From the NCBI GenBank assembly GCA_947470805.1, contig CANIVU010000026.1:16569-80568 (forward strand): a DNA stretch of 64,000 nucleotides, given 5' to 3'. This DNA is from Acidobacteriota bacterium (GTDB lineage: Bacteria > Acidobacteriota > Terriglobia > Bryobacterales > Bryobacteraceae). The notes beneath the pieces are model-generated. The model was not told where the DNA came from. It did no database searches and was given only the letters and a program-made list of their open reading frames with translations. A program made the position numbers and the translations under genes. This document shows, piece by piece, positions 16,475 through 25,800 of this stretch (position 1 is the first letter of the stretch; every line of letters starts with the position of its first letter).

Positions 16475-18439
16475 ATGCGGCTTGCGTGGACACTGTTACT
16501 GACCGCCAGCTTGCTGGTGGCCCATGAAGGCGGGCGGAAAAACACGACGCCGACCAAAGCGGACAAGGATCTGAAGCTGGCGCAGTCCAAACTGGCGGCG
16601 GCCAAGAAGACCTTGCAGGCCAAGGGCCGGTACGCCTGTTGCGTCAAACCGAGTTGCGACTTGTGCATGCGTAAGAACGGATCCTGTGCGTGCGCGGCGA
16701 ACGTGATGCGCGGGTTGGGTGCGTGCGGCGAGTGCATGGCGGGATGGAAGAGCGGGCGGGGTTCGCTGTCGGGTATCAAGGCCGAAAATGTGAAACTGCT
16801 GCCGGCCGAAAAGCAGGCCATGCCGGGGACCGGTGAGTTGCCGCCGGAGTTGAAAGAGGGTCTAAGCGCGCTGCTGGCCGCGAAGAAAACGCTGGTGGCC
16901 GAGAAACGGTTTTTGTGTTGCGTGAAGGGCGGTTGCGGCCAGTGCGCGTTGGAAGCGGAGTGCCCGTGCGGGAGTGACTTGGCGAAATCCACGGCCCCGG
17001 CGAAGAACGGGAAAAAGCCCGAGTCAAAAGGCGTTTGCGGCGATTGTTATGACGGCTGGCAGGCGGGGGAGGGGATCTTCGCCGGAATCCCGTTGAGCGA
17101 TGTGAAACTTGCCGCCATGGACGGCACGATGACGGCGGGGATGACGGCGAGTTCCGCGGCGTTCGCTGGGATGTTCGTCAGCGGCACCAGCCAGGCGCCG
17201 GGCGCTCGTCCGATGCAGATGTTGCATAAACAGATCGGCAATTGGAACCTGATGTTCAACGGTACGCTGTGGGGCATTTACACCAATCAGGGCGGGCCGC
17301 GCGGACGCGACAAAACCTTCGGCGCCGGATGGGTGATGCCGATGGCGAGCCGCCGGTTGGCGGGCGGCATCTTCACGATTCGAACGATGTTTTCGATCGA
17401 ACCGCTGACGGTGACGAATGGCCGTTTCCCATTACTTTTTCAATCCGGCGAAACCTGGAAGAATATTCCGATTCTGAATGGCCAGCACCCCCACGATTTC
17501 GTAAAGGAACTGGGCGCGTCGTATCAATATCGTTTGAGCGAAAACACGACGCTGAACCTCTACGCGGGCCTGCGGGGCGATCCGGCGCTGGGGCCGACGG
17601 CGTATCCCCATCGCATATCGACATCGGAAAACCCGATCGCGGTGGTCTCTCACCATTACCAGGATTCGACGCATATCTCCTCCAACGTGGCCACGCTGGG
17701 CGTGACGCATCGCTGGGTGACGCTCGAGGCCAGCGGCTTCCACGGCCGCGAGCCGGATGAAAAACGCTGGGGCATTGAGGTGGGGCCGATCGATTCGTTT
17801 GCCTCTCGCATTACCGTCACGCCAACCTCCCGCTGGGCGATGCAGTATTCCATCGGGCGGATCAACAACCGCGAAGCCACCCATCCCGATCGTGATGCGT
17901 TTCGCCAGACTTCTTCGGCTACCTACGTGTTGCCAACGGCGCGCGGTCATTGGGCGACGACGCTTGTCTGGGGCCGCAATCACGATCTGGCGTACACGCA
18001 GAAGCCGAACGGCGAGCTGCTGTCGATTCTGCAGTCGGCGCCGCCGAAGAAATCAAACGGGCAGCGCGACCACATCGTGCTGGTGCCGTCGCGTGTACAG
18101 GGGCAGACCTTCAACTCCTATACCGCCGAAACCACTGTTTTCTTCAAAGACAAGCACTGGATTTGGGGCCGTGCGGAGTTGACCGATAAAGACTCGCTGC
18201 TGCTGTTTGAAGAAGCGCCCTACGTGCGGTTGCTCGAAGAGTACCGGTATTCGCGGATCAAAGCCTACACTGCAGGGTACTCGTATGAGCTGCCGAAAGT
18301 GGGCAGTTTCCTGCGCCCCGCCCTGGGAGGCCAGGTGCAGGTCTATCAGGTGCCGGCCAATCTTTCGCCGGTATATGGGGCCCATCCGATGGGCATGCAG
18401 GTTTGGTTGCGCGTGCGATTCCAGCCTACGGGCCGGTAA
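16475..18439 (+). CDS. Secreted protein: two 8-cysteine repeats fused to a probable outer-membrane beta-barrel
   Basis: The 654-residue protein has a signal peptide (1-16). Two cysteine-rich repeats follow: C55, C56, C61, C64, C71, C73, C84, C87 and C148, C149, C154, C157, C163, C165, C188, C191. Both have the pattern CC-x4-C-x2-C-x(5-6)-CxC-x(n)-C-x2-C and end in a GWxxGxG sequence. From about residue 245 the protein is rich in alternating beta strands with an NGQHPHDF motif (335-342) and ends in strands like an outer-membrane barrel. I do not recognise a characterised homologue. The partner genes at 13480 and 15324 suggest a shared role, perhaps in metal binding. Confidence 0.7.
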   Translation: MRLAWTLLLTASLLVAHEGGRKNTTPTKADKDLKLAQSKLAAAKKTLQAKGRYACCVKPSCDLCMRKNGSCACAANVMRGLGACGECMAGWKSGRGSLSGIKAENVKLLPAEKQAMPGTGELPPELKEGLSALLAAKKTLVAEKRFLCCVKGGCGQCALEAECPCGSDLAKSTAPAKNGKKPESKGVCGDCYDGWQAGEGIFAGIPLSDVKLAAMDGTMTAGMTASSAAFAGMFVSGTSQAPGARPMQMLHKQIGNWNLMFNGTLWGIYTNQGGPRGRDKTFGAGWVMPMASRRLAGGIFTIRTMFSIEPLTVTNGRFPLLFQSGETWKNIPILNGQHPHDFVKELGASYQYRLSENTTLNLYAGLRGDPALGPTAYPHRISTSENPIAVVSHHYQDSTHISSNVATLGVTHRWVTLEASGFHGREPDEKRWGIEVGPIDSFASRITVTPTSRWAMQYSIGRINNREATHPDRDAFRQTSSATYVLPTARGHWATTLVWGRNHDLAYTQKPNGELLSILQSAPPKKSNGQRDHIVLVPSRVQGQTFNSYTAETTVFFKDKHWIWGRAELTDKDSLLLFEEAPYVRLLEEYRYSRIKAYTAGYSYELPKVGSFLRPALGGQVQVYQVPANLSPVYGAHPMGMQVWLRVRFQPTGR

Positions 18440-18443
18440 CCGC

Positions 18444-19220
18444 TCAGCCCCGTTTCTTTGCTATGCAGATGATGGTGTGGCCAAAGGGCAACGGCAAGCC
18501 CAGCGTGTAGGACCAGACGCGTTCCATGCGGAGGTACAGCGACAGGCCCGCCGACCGCGGATCCCCTTGCGCATGGCAGGTGATGCCCTTCACCGGCGCA
18601 TCGTCCCGGCTGTTTGCCGGTGACATTCTCTCCCGCAGTTCCGCCGCCAATGATGGCAGCGTGTTCACCAGGGAGAGATAGACGATTTGGAATCCACAGC
18701 GTTCCAACTGCTGCCGGACTTGCGCCGGAGTGAAGGTGACGGCATAGTCGGTATCGGGGATGGCCGTCAGCCAGCGGGGTCCGCGCAAGCGCAGCGCCAC
18801 CAACCCGCCCGGGCTGAGTACACGGGCGAACTCTTCAAACGCCAGCCCCACCTCGCGTATCGCCAGATGCTGCAGTACGTCCGCTGAGTGGAGCGCGTCG
18901 AAGGTCTGATCCCGCAGTGGCAGGGCCGCCGCGCTTCCCGTCACCCATTCGGCTTCGGTGCGTTGCCGGGCGAATTCGAGCGCGGGGTAGGCGAAGTCGA
19001 CACCGGTCAGCCGTTCCGCCGTGCCCCGCCGCCGCCAGTTGTCCAGAAAAAGGCCGGTCCCGCAGCCCACATCCAAGCGCCGTTTGCAGGCATCGCCACC
19101 GGCTCTCGTCAGCAGGTCGAACGTCAGTTCGCGCATGTGTCGTGTCCACGGATGTTTGTCTTCCAACTCCGCCATCCTGGCGAAGTATGCGCGGGAAAAG
19201 TCAGCGATCTCTGGCTGCAC
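18444..19220 (-). CDS. Class I SAM-dependent methyltransferase
   Basis: The 258-residue protein has the Methyltransf_11-type core: RRLDVGCGTGLFLDNW for SAM binding, LTGVDFAYPALEFAR for the acidic strand, FDALHSADVLQHL as the post-II motif and LSPGGLVALRLRGP as motif III. The C terminus carries a short extra domain. It is convergent with the barrel gene (4 bp between stops) and lies 34 bp after the stop of the BNR gene. The substrate cannot be inferred; ubiquinone, lipid or small-molecule targets are all possible. Confidence 0.82.
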   Translation of the reverse strand: MQPEIADFSRAYFARMAELEDKHPWTRHMRELTFDLLTRAGGDACKRRLDVGCGTGLFLDNWRRRGTAERLTGVDFAYPALEFARQRTEAEWVTGSAAALPLRDQTFDALHSADVLQHLAIREVGLAFEEFARVLSPGGLVALRLRGPRWLTAIPDTDYAVTFTPAQVRQQLERCGFQIVYLSLVNTLPSLAAELRERMSPANSRDDAPVKGITCHAQGDPRSAGLSLYLRMERVWSYTLGLPLPFGHTIICIAKKRG

Positions 19221-19254
19221 TCCTTACACACTATCAGCCCGGGGCCGTGGCGGG

Positions 19255-20568
19255 TTAGCGATCTTCAAAAAGTCCGACGACTTCGAAAGAGTAGTCCGTG
19301 TAAGCGCGCATTTTCCCGCGCAGCCAAAGGACAGCACGCTTTCGGCCGGGCCAGATGGGAATGAGTGGGCGGACATTGTCGGCGTTGGAGTTTGCGGTGA
19401 CGGGGGTCCAGTTGAAACGTACGAAGTCCTGCGTGCGGCCGCGGAAGATTTCGCGGTGGGCCAACGCGGCGCCGGAGGCGGGATCGATGTGAGTGGAAAT
19501 GAAGAGAGTACGCGGGTCGTGCGGATCGATGGCGGCGAGGCCGGTGTAGTCGTCTTCACCAGGGTAGAGCCGCGTTCCGGCGCGGGCGATTTCGTGGTCG
19601 TGCCAGGCCCGGCCATCCCAGCGGGCAAGCCGGAAGCGGTGGTCGAAGCCGGCCTGGCGAGGGGCCTTCCCGGCACCGTCTTTCTGCACGGTGTAGACCA
19701 GAAGAAGCTCGCCGTTGGAAAGGGTGTGGAAGTCGGTGGTCCAGGCAACCGCGTCGGGGGCTCCCTGGAAGATGCGCGTGCCTTCGTCGGGCGAGCGCAG
19801 ACCTTGTTGCAGGGAGCGGATCACCGTTCCGTCGGAACGGTGGAGTTGGCCGTTGCGGTAGAACACGTGATAGATGCTGTTGTCGAAGTTCTGCGGGTGG
19901 CCTTCGGTGTAGGCGATGTGGATGGTATCGGTATTGTTGGAGCAGTATTTTGCGTAGGGACGATGGCGGAATTCGAGTGGGACATCAATGACGATGCCAC
20001 CGGGTTTCCACGTGTTGCCGAGGTCGTCCGACCAGGCGTAGGAGGGCTTGAAGAAGTTGTCAAAGCCACGGTAGAAGTCGTAGACGCGGCGTTCTTTGGA
20101 CAAGTAGAAGAGATTGGAGTAGGTGACGCGGGATTTCTGGCTGGGGATAAAGATCCGTTCGGGCTCCCAGCGGGCTGCGCTCCCTTTGCCAGTGGAGATG
20201 CGGTAGTGGATCTCGTTGCGAGTGCCGTGGCGGGCGTAGGTGGTGAGGAGTTTTCCGTCCGGCCGGAGAAGGAAGGCGGGGGAGTTGTGGTCGTCCGTCC
20301 ATTGCTTCGGGTTCTCATCCTTGGCCGGGTCGTGCAGCGTGAATGTGGATGACGCGCCGGATTGCAGGTTGTACTGCGTCACACGAATATGGCCGGTGAT
20401 GGCGAGGTCTTTGTGGCCAGCGGCAACCGTGCCGAAGATGAGCTCGTCGCCAATGATCAGCGCGCGCTCGTCTTCAAACCAGCACCAACCGCCGTCCTCA
20501 AGCAAGACAACCGGTGCGGGCGTTACTCTGGCGGCCAAAGCGGAAGCAAGAAAATTGCGGCGGTTCAT
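19255..20568 (-). CDS. Secreted BNR-repeat beta-propeller protein (BNR_4-like)
   Basis: The 437-residue protein starts MNRRNFLASALAA, a twin-arginine-like leader. It contains repeated strands with SDDLGNTW, WTDDHNSPAFLLRPDGKL and Asp-box-like segments seen in BNR_4 propellers, a family that includes sialidase-like folds and some polysaccharide lyases. An AGGAGGTGG Shine-Dalgarno run 5 bp before the ATG supports the start. It lies 10 bp after the chimeric phosphoesterase gene on the same strand. It may bind or cleave an extracellular polysaccharide; no catalytic residues could be assigned. Confidence 0.75.
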   Translation of the reverse strand: MNRRNFLASALAARVTPAPVVLLEDGGWCWFEDERALIIGDELIFGTVAAGHKDLAITGHIRVTQYNLQSGASSTFTLHDPAKDENPKQWTDDHNSPAFLLRPDGKLLTTYARHGTRNEIHYRISTGKGSAARWEPERIFIPSQKSRVTYSNLFYLSKERRVYDFYRGFDNFFKPSYAWSDDLGNTWKPGGIVIDVPLEFRHRPYAKYCSNNTDTIHIAYTEGHPQNFDNSIYHVFYRNGQLHRSDGTVIRSLQQGLRSPDEGTRIFQGAPDAVAWTTDFHTLSNGELLLVYTVQKDGAGKAPRQAGFDHRFRLARWDGRAWHDHEIARAGTRLYPGEDDYTGLAAIDPHDPRTLFISTHIDPASGAALAHREIFRGRTQDFVRFNWTPVTANSNADNVRPLIPIWPGRKRAVLWLRGKMRAYTDYSFEVVGLFEDR

Positions 20569-20578
20569 AGTCCACCTC

Positions 20579-21520
20579 CTAGGCGCGGGAGGTGAGCCGT
20601 ATGGAGACGATTTCCGGGTTCGTTCCTAACCGCGCCGGCACTCCCACGGTACCAAGTCCGCTGGTGACGAAGAGGGAGGCGTTGTTCTGCGTGTACTTGC
20701 CGTAGGTGTACGGAGTGTAGAAGCGTGCCCGATTCAGACGGGAATTCACATGCTCCAGCGTGATCTGGCCGCCGTGTGTGTGGCCCGACAGGACCACGTC
20801 CCAGTTCTGTTTCACGGCGACCGGGAACACGTCCGGGCTATGGGACACCAGCAGGTTCAATTCGCCGGGCCTCACCATTCTCGCCGCGGCCGCCAGATAC
20901 GGGCTGCCCAAGCGTTGATAGTCGACGCCCGCGATATTCAATTTGCTTTGGCCGAAGCGGAGCGTCGCCGATTGTGATCGCAGAAATCGCATGCCGCGGC
21001 GGGCCGCCAGCTGCGTCGCCAGCGCCTCGCACTCCGCGACGATTTCGTGGTTTCCCAGGCACCCGTAGAATATTCGCTCGAACGCCGCCACAAGTCGGCG
21101 ATACTCCTTGCCCCCTTTCGCCAGGCCGAAAGTGTCCAGCAGCTCGGCGGCGGAATCAAAACGAACGACCTGGCTCTGCTGTCGGACAGCCAGCGTAGCC
21201 AAGAAAATCGGAACCAACCGATCCTGCCCAAACGGAAGGCCAAATTGCGGATGCCCGGTGATCTGGAGGGTGAAGTGGCCATTCCGACGCTCGAACAGTA
21301 GCTGTCCAGCCGGGGGCCTACGAATTGGGAGACCGCAAAGAACAAACGGTCGGGCAGTGAATCCGAGCGTCTGACACCCTGCCTCCCGCTTTTCACGAAC
21401 GAGACAGATGCCTTCCGCCTTCTTCATCTTCTGCTTCGAGACGATGAATTCGCCGAAGTCGCGGGCAAGAATTTGCCCTGCATGCTCCAGGGTTCCCCTG
21501 GCTTGCCCAGCCCCGCTCAC
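20579..21520 (-). pseudogene. Chimera: plasmid RepA-like N-terminal part fused in frame to a truncated metallophosphoesterase
   Basis: The 313-residue frame joins two unrelated pieces. Residues 52-151 (GFTARPFVLCGLPIRRPP, ITGHPQFGLPFGQDRL, YRRLVAAFERIF) match what I recall of plasmid RepA-type replication initiators but stop before the rest of that domain. Residues 152-313 are the back half of a calcineurin-like phosphoesterase: GCLGNHE, LVSHSPDVFP, SGHTHGGQ and GLGTVGVPARLG. The front metal ligands (DxH and GDxxD) are absent. The junction is near position 21067. It is probably a deletion scar and non-functional for both activities. The frame starts at GTG with a weak ribosome site; the tRNA-fMet gene lies 138 bp upstream. 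Confidence 0.7.
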
Positions 21521-21562
21521 AACGCCGCCTCAGAACAGGAAAAATACAAAACCGAACCGAAA

Positions 21563-21583
21563 TTGGTTACATTTTTGGTTACA
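21563..21583 (+). repeat. Two 9-bp direct repeats (TTGGTTACA) with 12-bp period
   Basis: TTGGTTACA occurs at 21563-21571 and again at 21575-21583 in an AT-rich patch between the RepA-like remnant and tRNA-fMet. A 12-bp spacing keeps both copies near the same helical face. It could be what is left of a replication or repressor binding region upstream of repA, but two copies are few. Confidence 0.5.
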
Positions 21584-21657
21584 ATCGCTAGTTTTTTGGG
21601 CTTTTGGGAAGATCGGCCGGAGTGGCCTAAGGTATTGAAACTAAACCAATTGGGAGT

Positions 21658-21734
<77 letters not shown>

Positions 21735-21772
21735 ACTCAAGAATAGCAATGTCGTTACGCTTTGGTCAACTG

Positions 21773-22780
21773 TTACGGCAGCTTATATGGATCCACGTCA
21801 TGCGCGATACATGCCACGCAATCCCCCTGCTTCACCATCGATGGCGCGCGCCCTGCAATCAACATCCCATCCCCATTAGCCACCATCTCCGCCGCCGCCC
21901 GATCCGGCCGCTCCAGGAAATGAATCCGCCCCACCACCTGCCCCTTCACCACCGGTTCCCCTGGATCCACACAGCTCTCATACATCCCCGATTCCGGCGC
22001 AAACCGGTAATCCTCCCGGTCCAATGACTGCACCCACCGCGCCGGCCGTTCCCGCCGGATCAATTCACCCTGCAACACCCCGCAATGCACCAACACATTC
22101 CGCAGCCCTCGCTGGCACTGCCGATGCACGCTCGCCGGAACCACTTCGCCACCCCCCAATTCCGTCGTAATCACAATCTTCCCTTGCCGCTCCGCCTCCA
22201 CCGGCAACAGCCCCGTCCCCGCCACATCGGCATACAGGAACGCCACGTCCAGCAGAAACGCCTCCGTCGCCGCCAGCATGGCCGCGCGCTGCGTCAGATC
22301 CGGCACCAGATGCATGTGAGCGGTGGGCAGGAACGATAAGCTGCGCCCGCCCGTGTGCAGATCGATCACCACATCGGCCATCGGAAACAGCACCGTCGTC
22401 AAATAGTGCGCCAACATCTCGCTCGGCGTGCCCGCCGCATTGCCCGGAAAACAGCGATTGAAATTTTTCCCGTCCAACGGCGACAGCCGCGTCGCCGCCT
22501 GCGATGCGGGCGGATTCAAGCACGGCACTAGAATCAGGTGTCCAACGACATCGTCCAACCGCAGTTCCCGCCACAGTTTCAGGATCGCCACTTGCCCCGG
22601 ATACTCATCGCCATGGTTGCCGGCCATCAACAACACCGTCGGCCCCGGCCCGTTCCGGAGCGAAGCGATCGGCACCTGCAAGTTGGCCCAGCCGCCCAGA
22701 TTGTAGGAATAGGGAACAGCCAAGTGGCCGTACTGCGCGCCCGGCGCGGAGAGGTCGATTGTGGAATGAATCTGAGACAC
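21773..22780 (-). CDS. Succinylglutamate desuccinylase/aspartoacylase-family zinc deacylase
   Basis: The protein has the AstE/AspA (M14-like) signature: GNHGDE supplies the first zinc His and Glu, VIDLHTGG the second His, and ITTELGGG the catalytic Glu region. About 335 residues result from the GTG at 22780 (start SQIHSTIDLSAP). A longer frame to 22846 would run into the terminator hairpin of the upstream TonB receptor gene, so the shorter start is preferred. Related proteins deacylate N-acyl amino acids, for example DoeB in ectoine breakdown, but no ectoine genes are nearby. The substrate is unknown. Confidence 0.82.
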   Translation of the reverse strand: MSQIHSTIDLSAPGAQYGHLAVPYSYNLGGWANLQVPIASLRNGPGPTVLLMAGNHGDEYPGQVAILKLWRELRLDDVVGHLILVPCLNPPASQAATRLSPLDGKNFNRCFPGNAAGTPSEMLAHYLTTVLFPMADVVIDLHTGGRSLSFLPTAHMHLVPDLTQRAAMLAATEAFLLDVAFLYADVAGTGLLPVEAERQGKIVITTELGGGEVVPASVHRQCQRGLRNVLVHCGVLQGELIRRERPARWVQSLDREDYRFAPESGMYESCVDPGEPVVKGQVVGRIHFLERPDRAAAEMVANGDGMLIAGRAPSMVKQGDCVACIAHDVDPYKLP

Positions 22781-22799
22781 AGTGGAAATAGCGTATACC

Positions 22800-22836
22800 A
22801 AAAAGCAACCGCCGGACCCGAAGGCCCGGCGGTTGC
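22800..22836 (-). terminator. Rho-independent terminator after the TonB-dependent receptor gene
   Basis: On the minus strand the arms at 22836-22823 and 22818-22805 form a 14-bp stem with one G-U wobble and a TTCG tetraloop. It is followed by five T residues (AAAAA on the plus strand, 22800-22804). It lies 24 bp after the receptor stop. Confidence 0.88.
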
Positions 22837-22859
22837 GGTCTGGCACTGCTGCTCTAGTC

Positions 22860-25800
22860 TTAGAACTGGAACATCAGCGTGAGGTTCATCAGCGGCTGGC
22901 CGCCGAGCGACGCCGTGCGCGGGTCGTCCTGCAGCTTGCCGAAGGTGGCCGGATTGCGGAAGTCAACCGTGGTGGTCGGCCCCGTGAAGTTGTAGGTCTT
23001 GTAGGCATTCTGCATATCCCAACGCAGCTGGCCCTGGAACTTTTCCTTCAACCGGAAGTTCTTCTGCAACGAGAACTGCGCCCAGGCCATGCTGGGGCCA
23101 GTCAGGATGTTGCGGCCCGCATTGCCAACCTGGAAAGCACCCGGATAGGCGAAGGCGGATTGATTGATGACAGCCGGACGGTTGTTCAACACGAACCGGT
23201 CCGGTCCGCCGTTGTTCCACAGGCTGAAGTCATAGTCGGGCGTGCTGACCAGGTTCGGCCGGCGAGCGCCCGCGAAGCCCGGGTAGTAGTTGTTGGGGCT
23301 GTTGGCGAAGGTGAAGTTCAGCGGATTGCCGGTTTCGAAGGTCTGCACCGTCGACAGTTCCAGCCCACCGAAAATCACATTGCCGATACGGCTATTGGCC
23401 ATCAACTTCTTCCCTTTGCCGAACGGCAGTTCGTAGTTCACCGTCGCGATATAGCGATGGTTACGATCGAAGCCCGCGCGGCCCTTCTCCAGATTCCGAT
23501 TCTGCAACGGCGCCACACCGCCACCGGAGTTGTCGCTGTCGGAGCTGTTGAGCGTCTTGGAGAACGTATAGAAGGTGCTGAAGAACACGCCGCGGGAGAG
23601 GCGCTTTTCCAGTTTGGCCGTACCCGAATGGAAGGTCGAGTGGCCGAAGTTGGAGCGCATCGTGATGTTGCCGAACTGCGTGTAAGGCCGGAAGTTCTGC
23701 GGCGCCGCAAAGACGCGGTCGCGCAGAGCCGGATCGTTGGCGGCGTAGTCGATCGGGAACGAGTTCAGTTCCCACCGCTCAATCAGGCCAACGCTGCCCG
23801 AACCCTGGTAGCTGATGTCGATCACGTAATCGCGGGCGATTTCGTGCTGAATGCTGGCGTTCCAGTTCATGACATACGGGTTGCGCAGGGACGGATCCCA
23901 CATGCTGATGTTGCGGCCGCTGTAGTTGGTGCCCAGGAACGGGCTGACGCCGTTGGACAGGATGGTCGGGGAAGGCGGCTTCACGCCCTTGCTGATCTGA
24001 TAGATCGGCGTCGGGTCGCCAGGGTTGGCCTGCTGAACCGCGGTGCCGACATATTCGTCGTACTGATCGCGGCCCGACGGGAACTTGATGTCCACCGTAT
24101 AGAAGCCGAAACCGCCGCGGAAAACCCACTTCTGCAGCGGATGCCACGCCAGGCCCAAACGGGGGTTGAAGTTGTTGTGGTCGCCGCCGGTCAGCCCGCT
24201 GGTGGGGTGGACAACGGCGCCCTTCCGGCCGGTCAACGCATCGGTCGCGTTCGGATCGAACTGGCTCATCAGGCCGTACTTCGTCGTGAAGGCGCTTTCG
24301 TTGGAGTAGCGAATGCCGATGTTGGCCGTCAGGTTCTTCGTCACCTTCCAGTCGTCCTGGAAGTAGAAGCTGTGGATGGTGGAACGGGGCAGCCAGCTGG
24401 TCAATTCCGTGCGGAACGTGGCCGAGGTGACGTAGCCCGTCAGGAAGCCCGCAAACGGGCTGCCCGTGTTATTGGCCGCCGCGCCGTTGGCCTGCAGGCC
24501 CGTGGTCGAACCCGAGAAGTCGAACGCCACCGGATTCGCAAACGTCGCCGTATTCAAACGGAAACGCAGCATTTCGTAGCCCGCCTTGAAGGCGTGGGTC
24601 CCGCGAATGATCGACAAATCGTCGCGGAACGAAATCGTTTCGTTCACCGTTTGGTTCGGCGTCGAACCCGTCAAGCCATACATCGAGTTGGGCGAGTTGC
24701 GATCACCGCTGCCGAAAGCCGGCATCAGGTCGCCGTTGATATTGGGGATGCCGAGCTTGGAGCCCCAGTCTTGCTTGTACGACGGTACGATCGTCTGTGC
24801 CCAGCGGCGGTTGTAGCCGACGCGCGCGTCATTGACCAACGACGGGGAGATGATCCACGTCTTGCCCAACGACATGTTCTGATTGCGCGAGGGAGCACGG
24901 AATCCGGCCGAACCGTCAAAGTCGCCTTTGTCCGGGCGAATATTCCACGGACGCTGCAGACCGGGGATGTACTTGTTGTCGGTCCAGGAGAAGTAGATCT
25001 TGAAGTTCTGCGTGAACTGGTGGTCGAAGCGGTAGTTGTAGTCGTTCAGATACACCTGCGCCAGTTCGTTCGCCAGGTAGTTGCTGGTGGCGCCGGTGGA
25101 GTTAAAGCTGCCCGCGCGGTTCGGTAACTGCCACGGATCTTCCGCCAATACCTTTCGCGCCACCGGGTCGATACGGCTCGCGGGAATCAGGTTCCCAACG
25201 AACGGATCGCGCTGCCAGACGCCATTGACAAGGCGTGTCGAAGCCGGGTCAAAAATCGCATTGGCGCCCGCGAAGTTGAAGTCGCCCTGCCGCATCCCTA
25301 GGCTGGGTACGGAAGCGTCCACCTGCGCCACCTTCTTTTCGTGCAGGCGCTGGAAGCCAAAGAAGAAGAAGGTTTTGTTCCGGCCGTCGTAGACTTTCGG
25401 AATCACGACCGGACCGGAGATGTTGGCGTCCGGCATCATGAAGAACACGCCTACTCCCTGCTGAGAGGTCTTCAGCTTGTCAAAAAACAAACGGTGCTGC
25501 ATGCTGCGCGTGCGGCCGTAGAACGACCCCATCGCGTGCAGTTCATTCGTACCGCTCTTCTTCACCGCGCTGATCACGCCACCAGCCGAGTGGCCGTATT
25601 CGGCCGGCGGGACGGTGGTGATAACTTTCACTTCCGCCACCGAGTTCAAAATCGGCTTGGTCGTTTCCGTGCCGCTCTGCTGATCGTTGCCGTTCACGCC
25701 GTCTTCAAAGATGCCGATGGCGCCGGCGCGCTGCCCAGCCAAGTGGTAGTTGCCCAGGCTGCCGCCGTAGGCGTAGCCGCCCGTCGTCATGCCAGGCACA

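Noticed and set aside
22781..22846. Upstream extension of the aspartoacylase-family gene
   Set aside because: The extension would translate through the TonB receptor terminator, so the GTG at 22780 was preferred.
22782..25127. A 781-codon plus-strand frame
   Set aside because: It is antisense to the well-supported TonB receptor and is rich in Arg/Val/Gln without any domain.
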